The notes under the pieces: model-generated
What the model saw: only the letters and a program-made list of their open reading frames with translations
What the model was told of the DNA's origin: nothing
The model's database searches: none
In this document: positions 16,600 to 26,162 of the stretch, in pieces
How the letters are laid out: the number at the start of each line of letters is the position of its first letter
How positions within the stretch are numbered: position 1 is the first letter of the stretch
DNA from: Gemmatimonadota bacterium
GTDB lineage: Bacteria; Gemmatimonadota; Gemmatimonadetes; Palauibacterales; Palauibacteraceae
Assembly (NCBI GenBank): GCA_022820995.1
Contig: JAJEEM010000005.1
Location: forward strand, 1-39,225
Direction of reading: 5' to 3'
Length of the DNA: 39,225 nt
Position numbers and translations under genes: made by a program

Positions 16600-18812
16600 A
16601 ACGCGCGGCTCTGGCCGGGCTGGCGCTGGCCGTCACCCTCGCAGGGCCGCCTTCGTTCGTCGGGCCGTCTCCGCATCTCGGACCGTCCCCTCTCAGCGGG
16701 CAGGCCGCCGGCGAGGCGGGGCCGCGCCGCGCCGAGGTGACCTCCCTCCGTTTCCGCGGCAACGAGACGCTCTCCGATGGCGAGTTGAGCGGGGTGATCA
16801 CCACGCGCAGCACCGAGTGCACGAGCCTCCTGCTGTCGCCCTTCTGCCTGGTGACGAACTGGGGGTTCGCGCACCGCCGGGCGTATCTCGACACGCTCGA
16901 AGTCAGGGTCGATGCCGACCGGCTCCGCCTGTACTACAACTTTCGCGGCCACTTCGAGGCGGAGGTCGACCACATCGTCCGCACGAACGGCGTCGACGCC
17001 ACCGTCTCCTTCATCATCGAGGAAGGTCCGGCGACCGTCATCGACGAGTTCTCCATCGAGGGACTCCCCGAAGTTCTCGGCGCGGAGGAGGCCGCGGCCC
17101 TCGTCGACATCGGCGTCGGCGATCCCTTCGATCGCGGCCGGCTCCAGGCCGGGGTGGACAGTCTCATGGGTTCGCTGCGCCGGCAGGGCTACGTCAACGC
17201 CATGGCGCTGGAGGACTTTCAGCGCGGGCTCGACGGGACCGCGCAGGTGGCGCTCGACGTCCGCCCCGGCGCCCGCTATCGGCTGGGAGAGATCCGGATC
17301 GAAGGCGGCGGGGCGATCGGCGAGGACGTGATCCGCGACCTCCTCCCGCTGCGCGCGGGCGACTACTACAACCAGGAGGCCGAGCAGGAGGGGCAGCGGA
17401 ACCTCTTCGGCATCGACGCCATCCGCTTCGCCTCGATCCTCCGGGAATCGCCGCGCCCCGGGGCCGCCGCCGCCGATTCCACCCTGGATCTCGTCGTCCA
17501 GGTCACGCCGGCCTCGCCGCGGGCGGCCCGGTTCGGCGTCGGATGGAGCACGGACCAGTGTCTCCGGACCGAGACGCGGCTCACGCACCGCAACCTCTTC
17601 GGGGGGGCCCGGCGGCTGCAGATCACCGGCCAGCTCGGGAACATCTTCGCGGACCAGCTGGACGGGTCCTTCCCCTGCTCCCAGGTGGGCACCCACCCCT
17701 CCTTCCGGACGCTGAACTATCTGCTCCAGGCCGAACTGCTCCTGCCCGTCGCCTTCTCGGCCGAGAACAGCTTCAGCGCCCGGCTCTTCGTCGAGCGGGA
17801 GACGATTCCCGACGTCTTCATCCAGGAGGGCTTCGGCGCCGAAATCGGCCTGACGCGCCGAATCGGACGCCGCGCCTCCGCCACCCTCTCCTACTCGCCG
17901 GGCTACACCGGCTTCGGCGAGCAGTCCGCGGACATCTTCTTCTGCATCAACTTCGGTTTCTGCGAACCCGAGGACATCGTCACCGTGACGAGATCGCGCT
18001 GGCTGGCGCCCCTCACCCTCGCGGTGCTCTACAACGAGACGGACGACGCGCTCCGCCCCACGCGCGGCTACTATCTGACGGCGGAGGGAGAAGTCGCCCA
18101 CGAGACGACGGGATCGCACTACCGGTACGCTCGGATCGTGGGGCAGGCCGCGCTCTTCCGCGAACTCGAGCCCGGTCTCGTGTTTGCCGCGCGCGCGCGC
18201 ACCGGAATCGTCCGCTTCCCCGGCACCCGCATCTTCACGCCCGGCGCTCCCCGCACCGACCGGCTCATCCATCCCTCCCGACGCTTCTTCGTCGGCGGCT
18301 CGCAGAGCGTGCGCGGCGTCGGCCAGAACCTCCTCGGGCCCCGCGTGCTCGTGGCCGACCAGGTGGAAGATTGCCCGGCGGGGGATTTCGAAGCGTGCGT
18401 CGGGCGGCTCGCGACGCAGAACCCCGGCGCCTTCGACGAGCGGCCCCGCGGCGGCGACGCCCAGCTGGAACTGAGTTTCGAACTGCGCCGATACCTCAGC
18501 GAGCGGTGGAGCCTCGTCTTCTTCGGGGACGCGGGGAGCGTCTCGCAGCGGATTACGGAGCTGCGGGATATCCAGTGGACGCCCGGCATGGGACTCCGGT
18601 ACGCGAGCCCGGTCGGTTCCATCCGGCTCGATATTGGGTACAATACGACATTCGCGACCGAGTTACCGGCAATTGTATCGATGGAGGACGGAACCTTGGT
18701 CCAGATGCCGCAGCCCGTCTTGTTCGATCCCTTCCGGTTCGACGATCCGCACCCCCTGCTCGAACTCTGGCGCCGCGTGCAGATCCACGTGTCCATCGGA
18801 GAAGCGTTCTGA
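16596..18812 (+). CDS. Omp85-family outer-membrane assembly protein (TamA/BamA type)
   Basis: A 738-residue protein with a secretion signal (residues 1 to about 35). It continues with roughly three POTRA domains (for example V-T-S-L-R-F-R-G-N-E-T-L-S, F-S-I-E-G-L, I-R-I-E-G-G-G) and a C-terminal beta-barrel with the Omp85 loop motif G-G-S-Q-S-V-R-G-V. BamA inserts outer-membrane proteins; TamA pairs with TamB. Because tamB follows, overlapping its stop, TamA is favoured, but in phyla without a clear split the same gene may serve as a general assembly protein. The product has paired cysteines (T-E-C, S-P-F-C; F-F-C-I-N-F-G-F-C; E-D-C and E-A-C), unusual for the family and suggestive of loop disulfides. 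GTG 16596 overlaps the lgt stop. Confidence 0.88.
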   Translation: MKRAALAGLALAVTLAGPPSFVGPSPHLGPSPLSGQAAGEAGPRRAEVTSLRFRGNETLSDGELSGVITTRSTECTSLLLSPFCLVTNWGFAHRRAYLDTLEVRVDADRLRLYYNFRGHFEAEVDHIVRTNGVDATVSFIIEEGPATVIDEFSIEGLPEVLGAEEAAALVDIGVGDPFDRGRLQAGVDSLMGSLRRQGYVNAMALEDFQRGLDGTAQVALDVRPGARYRLGEIRIEGGGAIGEDVIRDLLPLRAGDYYNQEAEQEGQRNLFGIDAIRFASILRESPRPGAAAADSTLDLVVQVTPASPRAARFGVGWSTDQCLRTETRLTHRNLFGGARRLQITGQLGNIFADQLDGSFPCSQVGTHPSFRTLNYLLQAELLLPVAFSAENSFSARLFVERETIPDVFIQEGFGAEIGLTRRIGRRASATLSYSPGYTGFGEQSADIFFCINFGFCEPEDIVTVTRSRWLAPLTLAVLYNETDDALRPTRGYYLTAEGEVAHETTGSHYRYARIVGQAALFRELEPGLVFAARARTGIVRFPGTRIFTPGAPRTDRLIHPSRRFFVGGSQSVRGVGQNLLGPRVLVADQVEDCPAGDFEACVGRLATQNPGAFDERPRGGDAQLELSFELRRYLSERWSLVFFGDAGSVSQRITELRDIQWTPGMGLRYASPVGSIRLDIGYNTTFATELPAIVSMEDGTLVQMPQPVLFDPFRFDDPHPLLELWRRVQIHVSIGEAF

Positions 18813-21800
18813 ATTCCGACGACCGCCCCCCCCCGCCGACCTCCGCGCCGGATTCCGCATCCGGGACCGACGGGCCCGCCCTCGACTCCGGCGGCTCGGG
18901 CCCCCCGCCGGCCGGGCGCCGGCGCCGGATCGTCCTGCCGGTGGCCGTCGGCGCGAGCCTGCTGGTGCTAGGGGTCTTCATCGTGATGACGCAGACCGCC
19001 AGGGGCCGGGACGCGGCGCTCTCCCTGCTCGAGGACGCCATTGCCCGCAGCGTGAACGGAGAGGTCCGCATCGGCCATGCGATCTCCGGCAACCTCCTCA
19101 GCGACCTCACCGTCTCCCGCTTCGAGATCATCGACGCGGACGAGGGACTGTTTCTGGCGCTCGACACCGTCACGATGGAATACGATCCGGTGGCGCTCCT
19201 GCGGGGGAAACTCGACGTGGGCCGACTCCACGCCCGCAGCGTGGACCTCCGTCTCCGGCAGTATCCGGACGGCCGCTGGAACTACGACCGAGTCTTCGAG
19301 GTGCCCCCGCGGCCGGAGGCGCCGGCGCCGTCGCGGCCTCCGGCGCCGTCACAGCCCCCGCCGGACCCCACGGCCGGGTCCGTGGCCATGGCGGCCGCTT
19401 CGCTCCTTCCGGCCTCGCTCCTTCCGGCCTCGCTCCTCCCGGCAGCCCTCTCCTCCGCCCCGTCCGGGGGCCAGGACCAGGTCCCGGATCCGGCGGCGGA
19501 CGCGGGGGCGACGGCGACCGGGGCGTCCGACGCCGCACTCGGCATCCTCCTGCACGACGCGACCGTCGCTTCCGGCCGCATCGAGATCCGCACGCCGTGG
19601 ACCGAAACGCTCACCGGAGCCGAGAAGGCGGAGGCGTTGCGCGAGGCGCGGGCCGGGGAGTCGCCATGGGCCCTCGAGGAGACGCCCGACGGCGAGTTCG
19701 AGCGCGTGTTCGAATTCACGAACCTCCGCGGCCGCTTCCCGGTCGCGCGCGTGACGGATCCCGAGGCTCCCTTCATGCTCGAGGTCGAGGAGGCGGCCGC
19801 CACGCTGCGCGCCGTCAACCAGCCGCTGGAAATCTCGAGCCTGCGGATGCACCTGACGATCGGGGACACGGCCCACCTGGAGCTGGAGCGATTCGAGACG
19901 GATCAGTCGGTGATCCGCGGGGAAGGGTGGATGGCCGCGAACGGCCTCGATTTCGAGTTCGCGCTCGAAGCCGGCCCGATCGATGTGCGGGACCTCCGCT
20001 GGCTGCCCATCGACCTGCCGGAGACCGGTGCCGGACCCATGTCCATCGGCCTCAGCGGCCGCGGCGGCAACACGGTCGTGGACGTCACGAACGGCGACTT
20101 CCGGACGGGCGAAACCCGCATGACCGGAGGGTTCGCCCTCGCCCTCGAGCAGCGTCCCCGGTTCCGTCGGATCGGCGTCACGCTGGAGCCCTTCGATCTC
20201 GCGCACCTGGGCCCGCTCCTCAGAAGCGACTCCGTGCCCGGCCCCGGGACTGCGGGCGGCCCGGAGTCCGACCCGCCCTCCGCCACGACGCCCGGCTCGG
20301 CCGCCGACTCCGTGCCCGGCCCCGTTGCCGCCTCCCCGGCGCCCGTGACGATGGCGGAGACGGTGCCGGGGACGCTGCGCGGCACGCTGCGCGGCTCAGG
20401 CTATGTCGATGACCTGACGATCGTCGCCGATCTCACCCTGCACGACCCGGATCCGGACATTCCGCCGTCCCGCCTGCAGGCCCGGGGCGGCGTCGGCATC
20501 GGCGAGGAGTTCCTGAGCCTCCGCCGCCTCGGCGTCGAAGTCGACGCCTTCGAGTCTCGCTGGACCCGTCTCATCGACCTGGACCTGTGGGTCGACGGAC
20601 GCTTTTCCGGGACCCTTACCCTCGACCGCGAGCAGGACACCGGCGTCGCCTTCGAGGGCGCCGTCGAGCACCTGACGCCTGCGGGCGACCGCTCGCGCTT
20701 CTCGGGTTCCGGGTTCCTCAATCTCGCCCAGTCGCAGATCGATGCGGCGGTCGACGCGAACCCGCTGGCTCTCACGCTGTTGCGCCCGTGGGCCTCCGGC
20801 ATCGAACTCGCGGGCTCGGTGACCGGTCCCATTCGGGCGCGCGGGAGTCTCGAGGCGCTGGCCCTCGAGGCGGAACTCGAGTCGGAACGCGGCCGCCTCA
20901 TCCTGAACGGGGACTTCGATCTCGCCTCCGAGGAACTGCGCTACGACACCGAGCTCGAGGGAACGGACCTTTCCCTGGACCAGTGGATCGAGGGCGCCCC
21001 GGCCTCCCGGCTCGCCGTCCGGGGGCGCGCGCAGGGAGAAGGGATCGATCCCGCGACGCTCGAGGCGGCGTTCGACCTCGAAGTCCTCGCCTCCCGGGTG
21101 GACCAGGCCGAGATCTTCGACAGCCGTGTGCGGCTGCGGGTGGCCGACGGCGTGGCGACGATCGACAGCGCCTTCCTCGCCTCCGATGTCGGGACGCTCT
21201 CGGCGCTCGGCGACTTCGGGCTCGCGGAGGGCCGGAGCGGGCAGATCGCCTTCGAGGCGGAAGCTTCCGATCTCTCCGACTGGGACCGCTGGTTCGTCGA
21301 TGAGATTCCGGGCGGCGCGGAGGCCGAGGCCGGTGAAGCGCTGTTCGAGAGCATCGAGGAGTTGCTCGGCCGGACCCGGCGAACCCAGCGACCGACAGAG
21401 GGCCTGGAAGGCCGGCTGGAGACGCGCGGGACCGCCACCGGGCGCTGGGGAGACTTCACGCTCGACGCCACCATCGAGGCCTCGGGCGCGCGCTTCCGGA
21501 GCTACCGCGCCGGAGACTTCTCCGCCCGCGTCGAACTGTTCGACCCTCCGCGGCTCGGCGACCTGCGGTCCCGGTTCACGGCGACGAACGTCGAATTGGC
21601 CGGACGGCGGGTGGATTCGCTCTCCGTGTTGCTCGCCCGCTCGGGCGCCGGCGAGCCCGGCGCCGACGCGCTGGATGCCGAGTTCTACGCCCAGCGCGAC
21701 TCCAGCCTCGAGGTCTCGGGCCGAGGCGTCGTGGTCGGAGGCGACCTGTGGAGCGCCGGCCTGACCGACCTCCGCCTTCGTCTCGGCAAGCTCGAGTCCA

Positions 21801-23764
21801 CGCTCGTGACGCCCGCCAGAATCGTCTACTCCGACTCGGCGCTGCTCGTCGAGGGCCTCTACCTGAACGGTCAACTCGGCAGGCTCCGCGCCGACGGCCT
21901 CATCCCCGCCGCCGGCGAGGGATCGCTCGACGTGGAGATTTTCGGCGTGCGCGTGGACCAGTTCGGCTATCTGCTCTCGGAGCAGCCGATCCTCGGAGGC
22001 ACCTTCGGAGGATCCGTGAGGGCGACGGGAACGCTGGCGGAACCCGTCGTGACGGGAGAATTCGAAGTCCTCGGTCCGTCCCTTCAGCACCAGGGCTACG
22101 AGGCGCTGAACGCGCGGCTCGGCTACGCCGCCCGCGAACTCGGGGGGGAGATCGACCTCGTCGATGGCGGCGCCCTCCTGGGACGGCTCGGCGGCACCGT
22201 CGCGACGGACCTCGCGATCCTCCCGGTGGAACGCCGCCTCCTCGACGACCCGTTCGACCTCGACCTCACCGGCGACCGCCTCCCGCTGGCGCTCGTCGAA
22301 CTCGTGCTCGGGAGCTTCGAGGAGGTGACCGGCGTCGCCGAGACCGACCTCACGATTCGCGGCGCCCCCGGCGCCCTCCGCTACGACGGCGCCCTGCGCC
22401 TCGTGAACGGGCGGGGCTGGGTCCCGGACCTCGGCGTCTGGCTCACCGACACCGGTGCCCGGATCGCCTTCCGGGGCTCCTCGCTCGCCTTCGTCGATTC
22501 GGCCCGCGTCGGATCGGATCTCGGCGGTTCGCTGCGGGCGCGCGGCACCGTGGACATCGCCCGGATCACCAACCCCGTCTTCGCCCTCGACTTCGACGCG
22601 GACGAGTTCCACGGCATCGTGCGCAACGACATGGCGTTCGCCGTGAGCGGCCGGGCGCGGCTCGACAGCGCGTACGCGAGGCCCTGGGTGAGCGGCAACG
22701 TCGTCCTCTCCGACGGATACCTGGAGCAGGACGAGTTCCTCCGCGGACTCGAGGTCTTCAATCCCGGCGAGATGGAGGTCTTCGATTTCCTCGGCGCCTC
22801 CGCCGAAGGCGTGCTGGCGCAGTTCCGGAACCCGTTCCTCGACAACCTCGTCCTGAACGCGAACGTCGATCTCGGCTCCGGCCTCTCACTGCGGTCGGGG
22901 CGGCTCGACGCAGAGGTCGTGGGGGAGGGGATTACCGTCCTCATGGACCGCCGCCTCGATACGCTCTACATCAGCGGAAGCGCGGAGATACCGCGGGGCA
23001 CATACTTCTTCGACCAGGTGCCGCCCTATGTCCGGCCGCTCCGCATCACCGGGGGGAGCCTGCAGTTCGTGGGGGACGCCGGCTTCAATCCGATCATCGA
23101 CGTCACTGCCGAATACCGGGACCGGACCATCGATGGCCCCGTGTTCGTCGAGGCCCGGATCACCGGCACCGCGATCGCGCCGGACGTCCTCCTGACGAGC
23201 AACCCGCCCATGAGCGACACCGATCAGCTCTGCCTGCTCGCCGTCGGTACTCCGTGCTACCGCTCCGCCGACCCGCAGCTGGGACAGCGGCTCGCGCAGC
23301 AACTCCTGCTCGGTCCGTTGAGTTCGGGGCTCACATCCGCGCTCGGGGGAGCGACCGGCAGCTCCTACTTCTTCAACCTGACCTCCGTCGCAGCCGGACG
23401 GGGGGCCGGGGGACTCGCGGCGAACCGGACCCTGTTCGAGCGCACGGCGCTGGAAGTCGGCTGGTATGCGAGCAACGCGCTCTTCCTCTCCTACTGGCAG
23501 CCGCTGGGCGGCGGGCCTCCGAGGGCGGCGGTGGATTGGGCGTTCCTCCCCGGATGGTCCGTCGAAGCCGGCACCGCGAGCCGGTTCGACGAGAGACTGT
23601 TCGGCCTCAGCGTGGGCACGAACGTCGCCAACGACCGCACCTACAGCCTCTTCCTCTTCCGTGAGTGGGAATTCGGCGACAGCTCCGGCTCCGGCGGCGA
23701 TTCCGACGACAGTTCCGGCAGCGGCTCCGGCAGCGGCTCCGGCTCCGGCAGCGGTTCGCGGTAG
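18809..23764 (+). CDS. tamB: TamB-family translocation and assembly module protein
   Basis: A 1651-residue protein: a Pro/Ser/Asp-rich lead, R-R-R-R and one membrane helix (residues about 44-62), then a very long, beta-rich AsmA/TamB-like body with many repeated D-L-x-L and G-x-L-x-x-x-G patterns. The C-terminal TamB domain has R-G-T-Y-F-F-D, F-N-P-I-I-D-V-T-A-E-Y and P-P-M-S-D-T-D-Q-L. TamB spans the periplasm, docks with the barrel of TamA, and is thought to move lipids or help barrel proteins. No ATG, GTG or TTG precedes the helix; CTG 18809, overlapping the previous stop as CTGA, is the likely start, because codons from there on are strongly G/C at third positions. GTG 18941 would remove the charged lead. 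The last 27 residues are Ser/Gly/Asp repeats. Confidence 0.88.
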   Translation: MNSDDRPPPPTSAPDSASGTDGPALDSGGSGPPPAGRRRRIVLPVAVGASLLVLGVFIVMTQTARGRDAALSLLEDAIARSVNGEVRIGHAISGNLLSDLTVSRFEIIDADEGLFLALDTVTMEYDPVALLRGKLDVGRLHARSVDLRLRQYPDGRWNYDRVFEVPPRPEAPAPSRPPAPSQPPPDPTAGSVAMAAASLLPASLLPASLLPAALSSAPSGGQDQVPDPAADAGATATGASDAALGILLHDATVASGRIEIRTPWTETLTGAEKAEALREARAGESPWALEETPDGEFERVFEFTNLRGRFPVARVTDPEAPFMLEVEEAAATLRAVNQPLEISSLRMHLTIGDTAHLELERFETDQSVIRGEGWMAANGLDFEFALEAGPIDVRDLRWLPIDLPETGAGPMSIGLSGRGGNTVVDVTNGDFRTGETRMTGGFALALEQRPRFRRIGVTLEPFDLAHLGPLLRSDSVPGPGTAGGPESDPPSATTPGSAADSVPGPVAASPAPVTMAETVPGTLRGTLRGSGYVDDLTIVADLTLHDPDPDIPPSRLQARGGVGIGEEFLSLRRLGVEVDAFESRWTRLIDLDLWVDGRFSGTLTLDREQDTGVAFEGAVEHLTPAGDRSRFSGSGFLNLAQSQIDAAVDANPLALTLLRPWASGIELAGSVTGPIRARGSLEALALEAELESERGRLILNGDFDLASEELRYDTELEGTDLSLDQWIEGAPASRLAVRGRAQGEGIDPATLEAAFDLEVLASRVDQAEIFDSRVRLRVADGVATIDSAFLASDVGTLSALGDFGLAEGRSGQIAFEAEASDLSDWDRWFVDEIPGGAEAEAGEALFESIEELLGRTRRTQRPTEGLEGRLETRGTATGRWGDFTLDATIEASGARFRSYRAGDFSARVELFDPPRLGDLRSRFTATNVELAGRRVDSLSVLLARSGAGEPGADALDAEFYAQRDSSLEVSGRGVVVGGDLWSAGLTDLRLRLGKLESTLVTPARIVYSDSALLVEGLYLNGQLGRLRADGLIPAAGEGSLDVEIFGVRVDQFGYLLSEQPILGGTFGGSVRATGTLAEPVVTGEFEVLGPSLQHQGYEALNARLGYAARELGGEIDLVDGGALLGRLGGTVATDLAILPVERRLLDDPFDLDLTGDRLPLALVELVLGSFEEVTGVAETDLTIRGAPGALRYDGALRLVNGRGWVPDLGVWLTDTGARIAFRGSSLAFVDSARVGSDLGGSLRARGTVDIARITNPVFALDFDADEFHGIVRNDMAFAVSGRARLDSAYARPWVSGNVVLSDGYLEQDEFLRGLEVFNPGEMEVFDFLGASAEGVLAQFRNPFLDNLVLNANVDLGSGLSLRSGRLDAEVVGEGITVLMDRRLDTLYISGSAEIPRGTYFFDQVPPYVRPLRITGGSLQFVGDAGFNPIIDVTAEYRDRTIDGPVFVEARITGTAIAPDVLLTSNPPMSDTDQLCLLAVGTPCYRSADPQLGQRLAQQLLLGPLSSGLTSALGGATGSSYFFNLTSVAAGRGAGGLAANRTLFERTALEVGWYASNALFLSYWQPLGGGPPRAAVDWAFLPGWSVEAGTASRFDERLFGLSVGTNVANDRTYSLFLFREWEFGDSSGSGGDSDDSSGSGSGSGSGSGSGSR
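19400..19444 (+). repeat. Three tandem 15-base repeats within tamB
   Basis: TCGCTCCTTCCGGCC at 19400-19414 and 19415-19429, then a variant with three changes at 19430-19444, encode three S-L-L-P-A units in a low-complexity Pro/Ala/Ser linker behind the first AsmA-like segment. Slipped-strand expansion is the likely origin. Confidence 0.7.
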
Positions 23765-23783
23765 CGGCCCCTAACTTCCGTCC

Positions 23784-24710
23784 ATGTCCGGCGCGCACCT
23801 CTATCCCGATTCGGAGCGATTCCTCGTGCTCCTCAACCCCGGCGCGGGCGGCGGCACCGCCGAGCCCGAGAAGTTGCGCCGGCGGCTGGGCGGCGCCTTC
23901 GCCGCGCGGGGCGTCCCCTTCGACATCGTCGAGGCCGAGAATTCCGAGGAAGGCCTGGACGTCACCCGCCAGGCGGCGGAACGAGGGTATCGGGCCATCG
24001 TCGCCGCCGGAGGCGACGGCACCGTGAGCGTGGCCCTCCGCGGCGTCGCCGGAACGTCCGTGCCCGTCGCGATCGTCCCCTTCGGAACCGCCAACCAGCT
24101 CGCCCTCAACTTCGACATTCCCACGTCGCTGGAGGACAGCGTGCGGGTCGCGGTCGAGGGAAGAGTGACGGGAATCGACCTCGCCGAAGCGAACGGAGAG
24201 ACGTTTGCGCTCATGGCCGGCGCCGGCCTCGACGCGCAGGTCATGGCCGACGCCACCGCCGAACTCAAGAGCCGCCTCGGCTTCGGGGCCTACATCTACA
24301 GCGGACTCAAGAACGTCATCAACCGCCCCGGCGCCGACTTCCGGATCACCGCCGACGACCAGGAAGTGAAAGTGAAGGCGTCGATGGTGCTCGTCGCGAA
24401 CGCGGGCCAGCTCGGGGCCGGCCCCCTGCCCGTGGAGTTCCGGATGGCGCCCGGGGCCTCGTTCCAGGACGGCCTCATCGACGTGTGCATCTACGCCCCC
24501 GGCAACCTCCCGGAAGTCGCCCGCATCATCTGGCGCGTCGCGCGAAACCGGTTCTCGGGGGACGACAAGATCATCTACTTCCAGGCCCGCAGCGTCCGGA
24601 TCGAGGCCGACCCGCCCGTCGCCATCGAAATCGACGGCGACCCGCGAGGCGAGACGCCGATGGAGGCGAAGGTCTCACCCCTGGCTGCCCGGATCATCGT
24701 CCCCAGGTAG
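23784..24710 (+). CDS. Diacylglycerol kinase / lipid kinase family protein (YegS/LCB5 type)
   Basis: A 308-residue cytosolic protein with the two-domain DAGK_cat fold. It has N-P-G-A-G-G-G near residue 18, the nucleotide loop G-G-D-G-T at about residue 75, F-G-T-A-N at about residue 100, and G-A-G-L-D-A in the second domain. YegS, DgkB and sphingosine kinases phosphorylate lipid hydroxyls; the exact substrate cannot be told from sequence. ATG 23784 lies 19 bases after tamB. It is the last gene of this run before the convergent NamZ-like gene. Confidence 0.9.
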   Translation: MSGAHLYPDSERFLVLLNPGAGGGTAEPEKLRRRLGGAFAARGVPFDIVEAENSEEGLDVTRQAAERGYRAIVAAGGDGTVSVALRGVAGTSVPVAIVPFGTANQLALNFDIPTSLEDSVRVAVEGRVTGIDLAEANGETFALMAGAGLDAQVMADATAELKSRLGFGAYIYSGLKNVINRPGADFRITADDQEVKVKASMVLVANAGQLGAGPLPVEFRMAPGASFQDGLIDVCIYAPGNLPEVARIIWRVARNRFSGDDKIIYFQARSVRIEADPPVAIEIDGDPRGETPMEAKVSPLAARIIVPR

Positions 24711-24764
24711 CGTTCCCCCGGGCAGGACGATCGTGCCGGCGGCCAGGTCTCCGGGGCCCGCCCG

Positions 24765-26162
24765 TCAGCGGGGGTAGAGCAGGTAGGGGCGGCGAAGGGC
24801 CTCGAAGGCGGCGACGTCGGCTGCCCATTCCGAAGTGATTTCGTCGAGCGGGGCGCCGCGGTCGATGGCGAGCCGGAGGCCGTCCGAGCCCGCGAGACGA
24901 TCGAAGTGCCGCACCCTCCACTCCCAGGCGTCGCCGGAGAGCCGGCGGGCGGCGAGCAGCGCGGCCACGGCCGTCCGCACCGGATCGTAGGTCGACCGGT
25001 CCGTCACCGTGAGACGGATCCCGCCGATCTCCTCGCCCCCGAACCTTCCGTCGCTGGGCGACTCCGGCGTGAACGCGATCGCCCGGATCTCGACCCCCGG
25101 CAGCCGCACCGCGCCCGTTCGGCCCGCCACGTCTGCCGCGCCCGCCACGGCCCGGATCTCCGCTACCCAGGCTTCGCCGTCCAGCCACGGCGCGCCCAGC
25201 ACCTGAAACGCGGTCGGCGTCCCGCGCCCGACGGAAAGGTTGGTCCCCTCGAACAGGCAGGTGCCGGGATAGTGCGTGGCGCTCTCCAGCGACGGCATGT
25301 TGAGCGACGGCGCGATCCAGGGAAGGCTCGTCTCATCGAACCAGCGGTCCGCGGACCAGCCCGCGGCCGGCGCGACGTGCAGTTCCACCTCCACGCCGAA
25401 CGCCCCCCGATACAGGCGCGCGAGTTCTCCCGCCGAGAGTCCGTGCCGCACGGGCACCGGGTACATGCCGACGAAGGTCGCGAAGGCGGGGTCCAGCACG
25501 GGACCCTGCGTGAGGCCTCCGATGGGGTTCGGGCGATCGAGGACGAGCATGGGGATGCCGGCGCGCCCGGCCGCCGTCATCGCGAGCGCCATCGTCGACA
25601 CGTACGTGTAGTAGCGCGAGCCGATGTCCTGGATATCGAACGCGAGCACGTCGATCGACGCCAGCATTTCCGGCGTGGGCGCCCGCGTCTCCCCGTAGAG
25701 CGAGTAGATCGGCAGCCCCGTCCCCTCGTCCGTCGTGTCGTCGATCGCGGATCCTTCCGCTTCCGTCCCCCGGATCCCGTGTTCGGGGGCGAAGAGAGCC
25801 GTGAGTTCCGCGTCCGCGTAGCTGTGCAGGAGGTCGATGGAACTCGTGCCGTCGCGCCCCACGCCGCTCCGGTTCGTGATCAGCCCCACCCGCCGCCCGT
25901 CGATGAGATGCGAGGAGTCGGCGAGCAGCACGTCGATCCCGGGGCGGACGGTCGGCGCGGGCGCGTCCGCCGCCGGTCCCCCCTCCGCTTCGTCGGCCGC
26001 CGATCCCCCTTCCGGCCCCCTCTCAGGTCCCCCGCACGCGGCGATCGGGAGGACGACGAAGAGAAGGGGAAGAAAGAGGAGGAAACCGGCGAGCGGATTC
26101 ACCTCGCGCCGCGTAGGTTCGGGTTGGCGAGCGCGAGACGCGGGGCGGGTGGAGGTCGACAT
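24765..26162 (-). CDS. namZ: NamZ-type exo-beta-N-acetylmuramidase lipoprotein (DUF1343 family)
   Basis: A 465-residue protein from ATG 26162 with a lipoprotein signal: an Arg-rich start, hydrophobic helix, then P-I-A-A-C-G. The DUF1343 body starts about 40 residues later: G-I-D-V-L-L, V-G-L-I-T-N-R-S-G, A-P-E-H-G-I-R-G, F-D-I-Q-D-I-G-S-R-Y-Y-T-Y and V-L-D-R-P-N-P-I-G-G, all family hallmarks. The B. subtilis member NamZ (YbbC) cuts terminal MurNAc from glycan chains. Here the adjacent gene is a NagZ fusion, as in the B. subtilis mur operon. GTG 26102 would give a shorter but complete signal peptide and is the alternative start; ATG 26162 overlaps the start of the divergent neighbour at a CATG. 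There is no clear ribosome binding site. Confidence 0.88.
   Translation of the reverse strand: MSTSTRPASRARQPEPTRREVNPLAGFLLFLPLLFVVLPIAACGGPERGPEGGSAADEAEGGPAADAPAPTVRPGIDVLLADSSHLIDGRRVGLITNRSGVGRDGTSSIDLLHSYADAELTALFAPEHGIRGTEAEGSAIDDTTDEGTGLPIYSLYGETRAPTPEMLASIDVLAFDIQDIGSRYYTYVSTMALAMTAAGRAGIPMLVLDRPNPIGGLTQGPVLDPAFATFVGMYPVPVRHGLSAGELARLYRGAFGVEVELHVAPAAGWSADRWFDETSLPWIAPSLNMPSLESATHYPGTCLFEGTNLSVGRGTPTAFQVLGAPWLDGEAWVAEIRAVAGAADVAGRTGAVRLPGVEIRAIAFTPESPSDGRFGGEEIGGIRLTVTDRSTYDPVRTAVAALLAARRLSGDAWEWRVRHFDRLAGSDGLRLAIDRGAPLDEITSEWAADVAAFEALRRPYLLYPR

Noticed and set aside
16817..18808. Extension of the tamB frame upstream through the Omp85 gene
   Set aside because: The frame is open but reads as Arg/Pro/His-rich shadow of the Omp85 gene. 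Family-like sequence starts only after the Omp85 stop.
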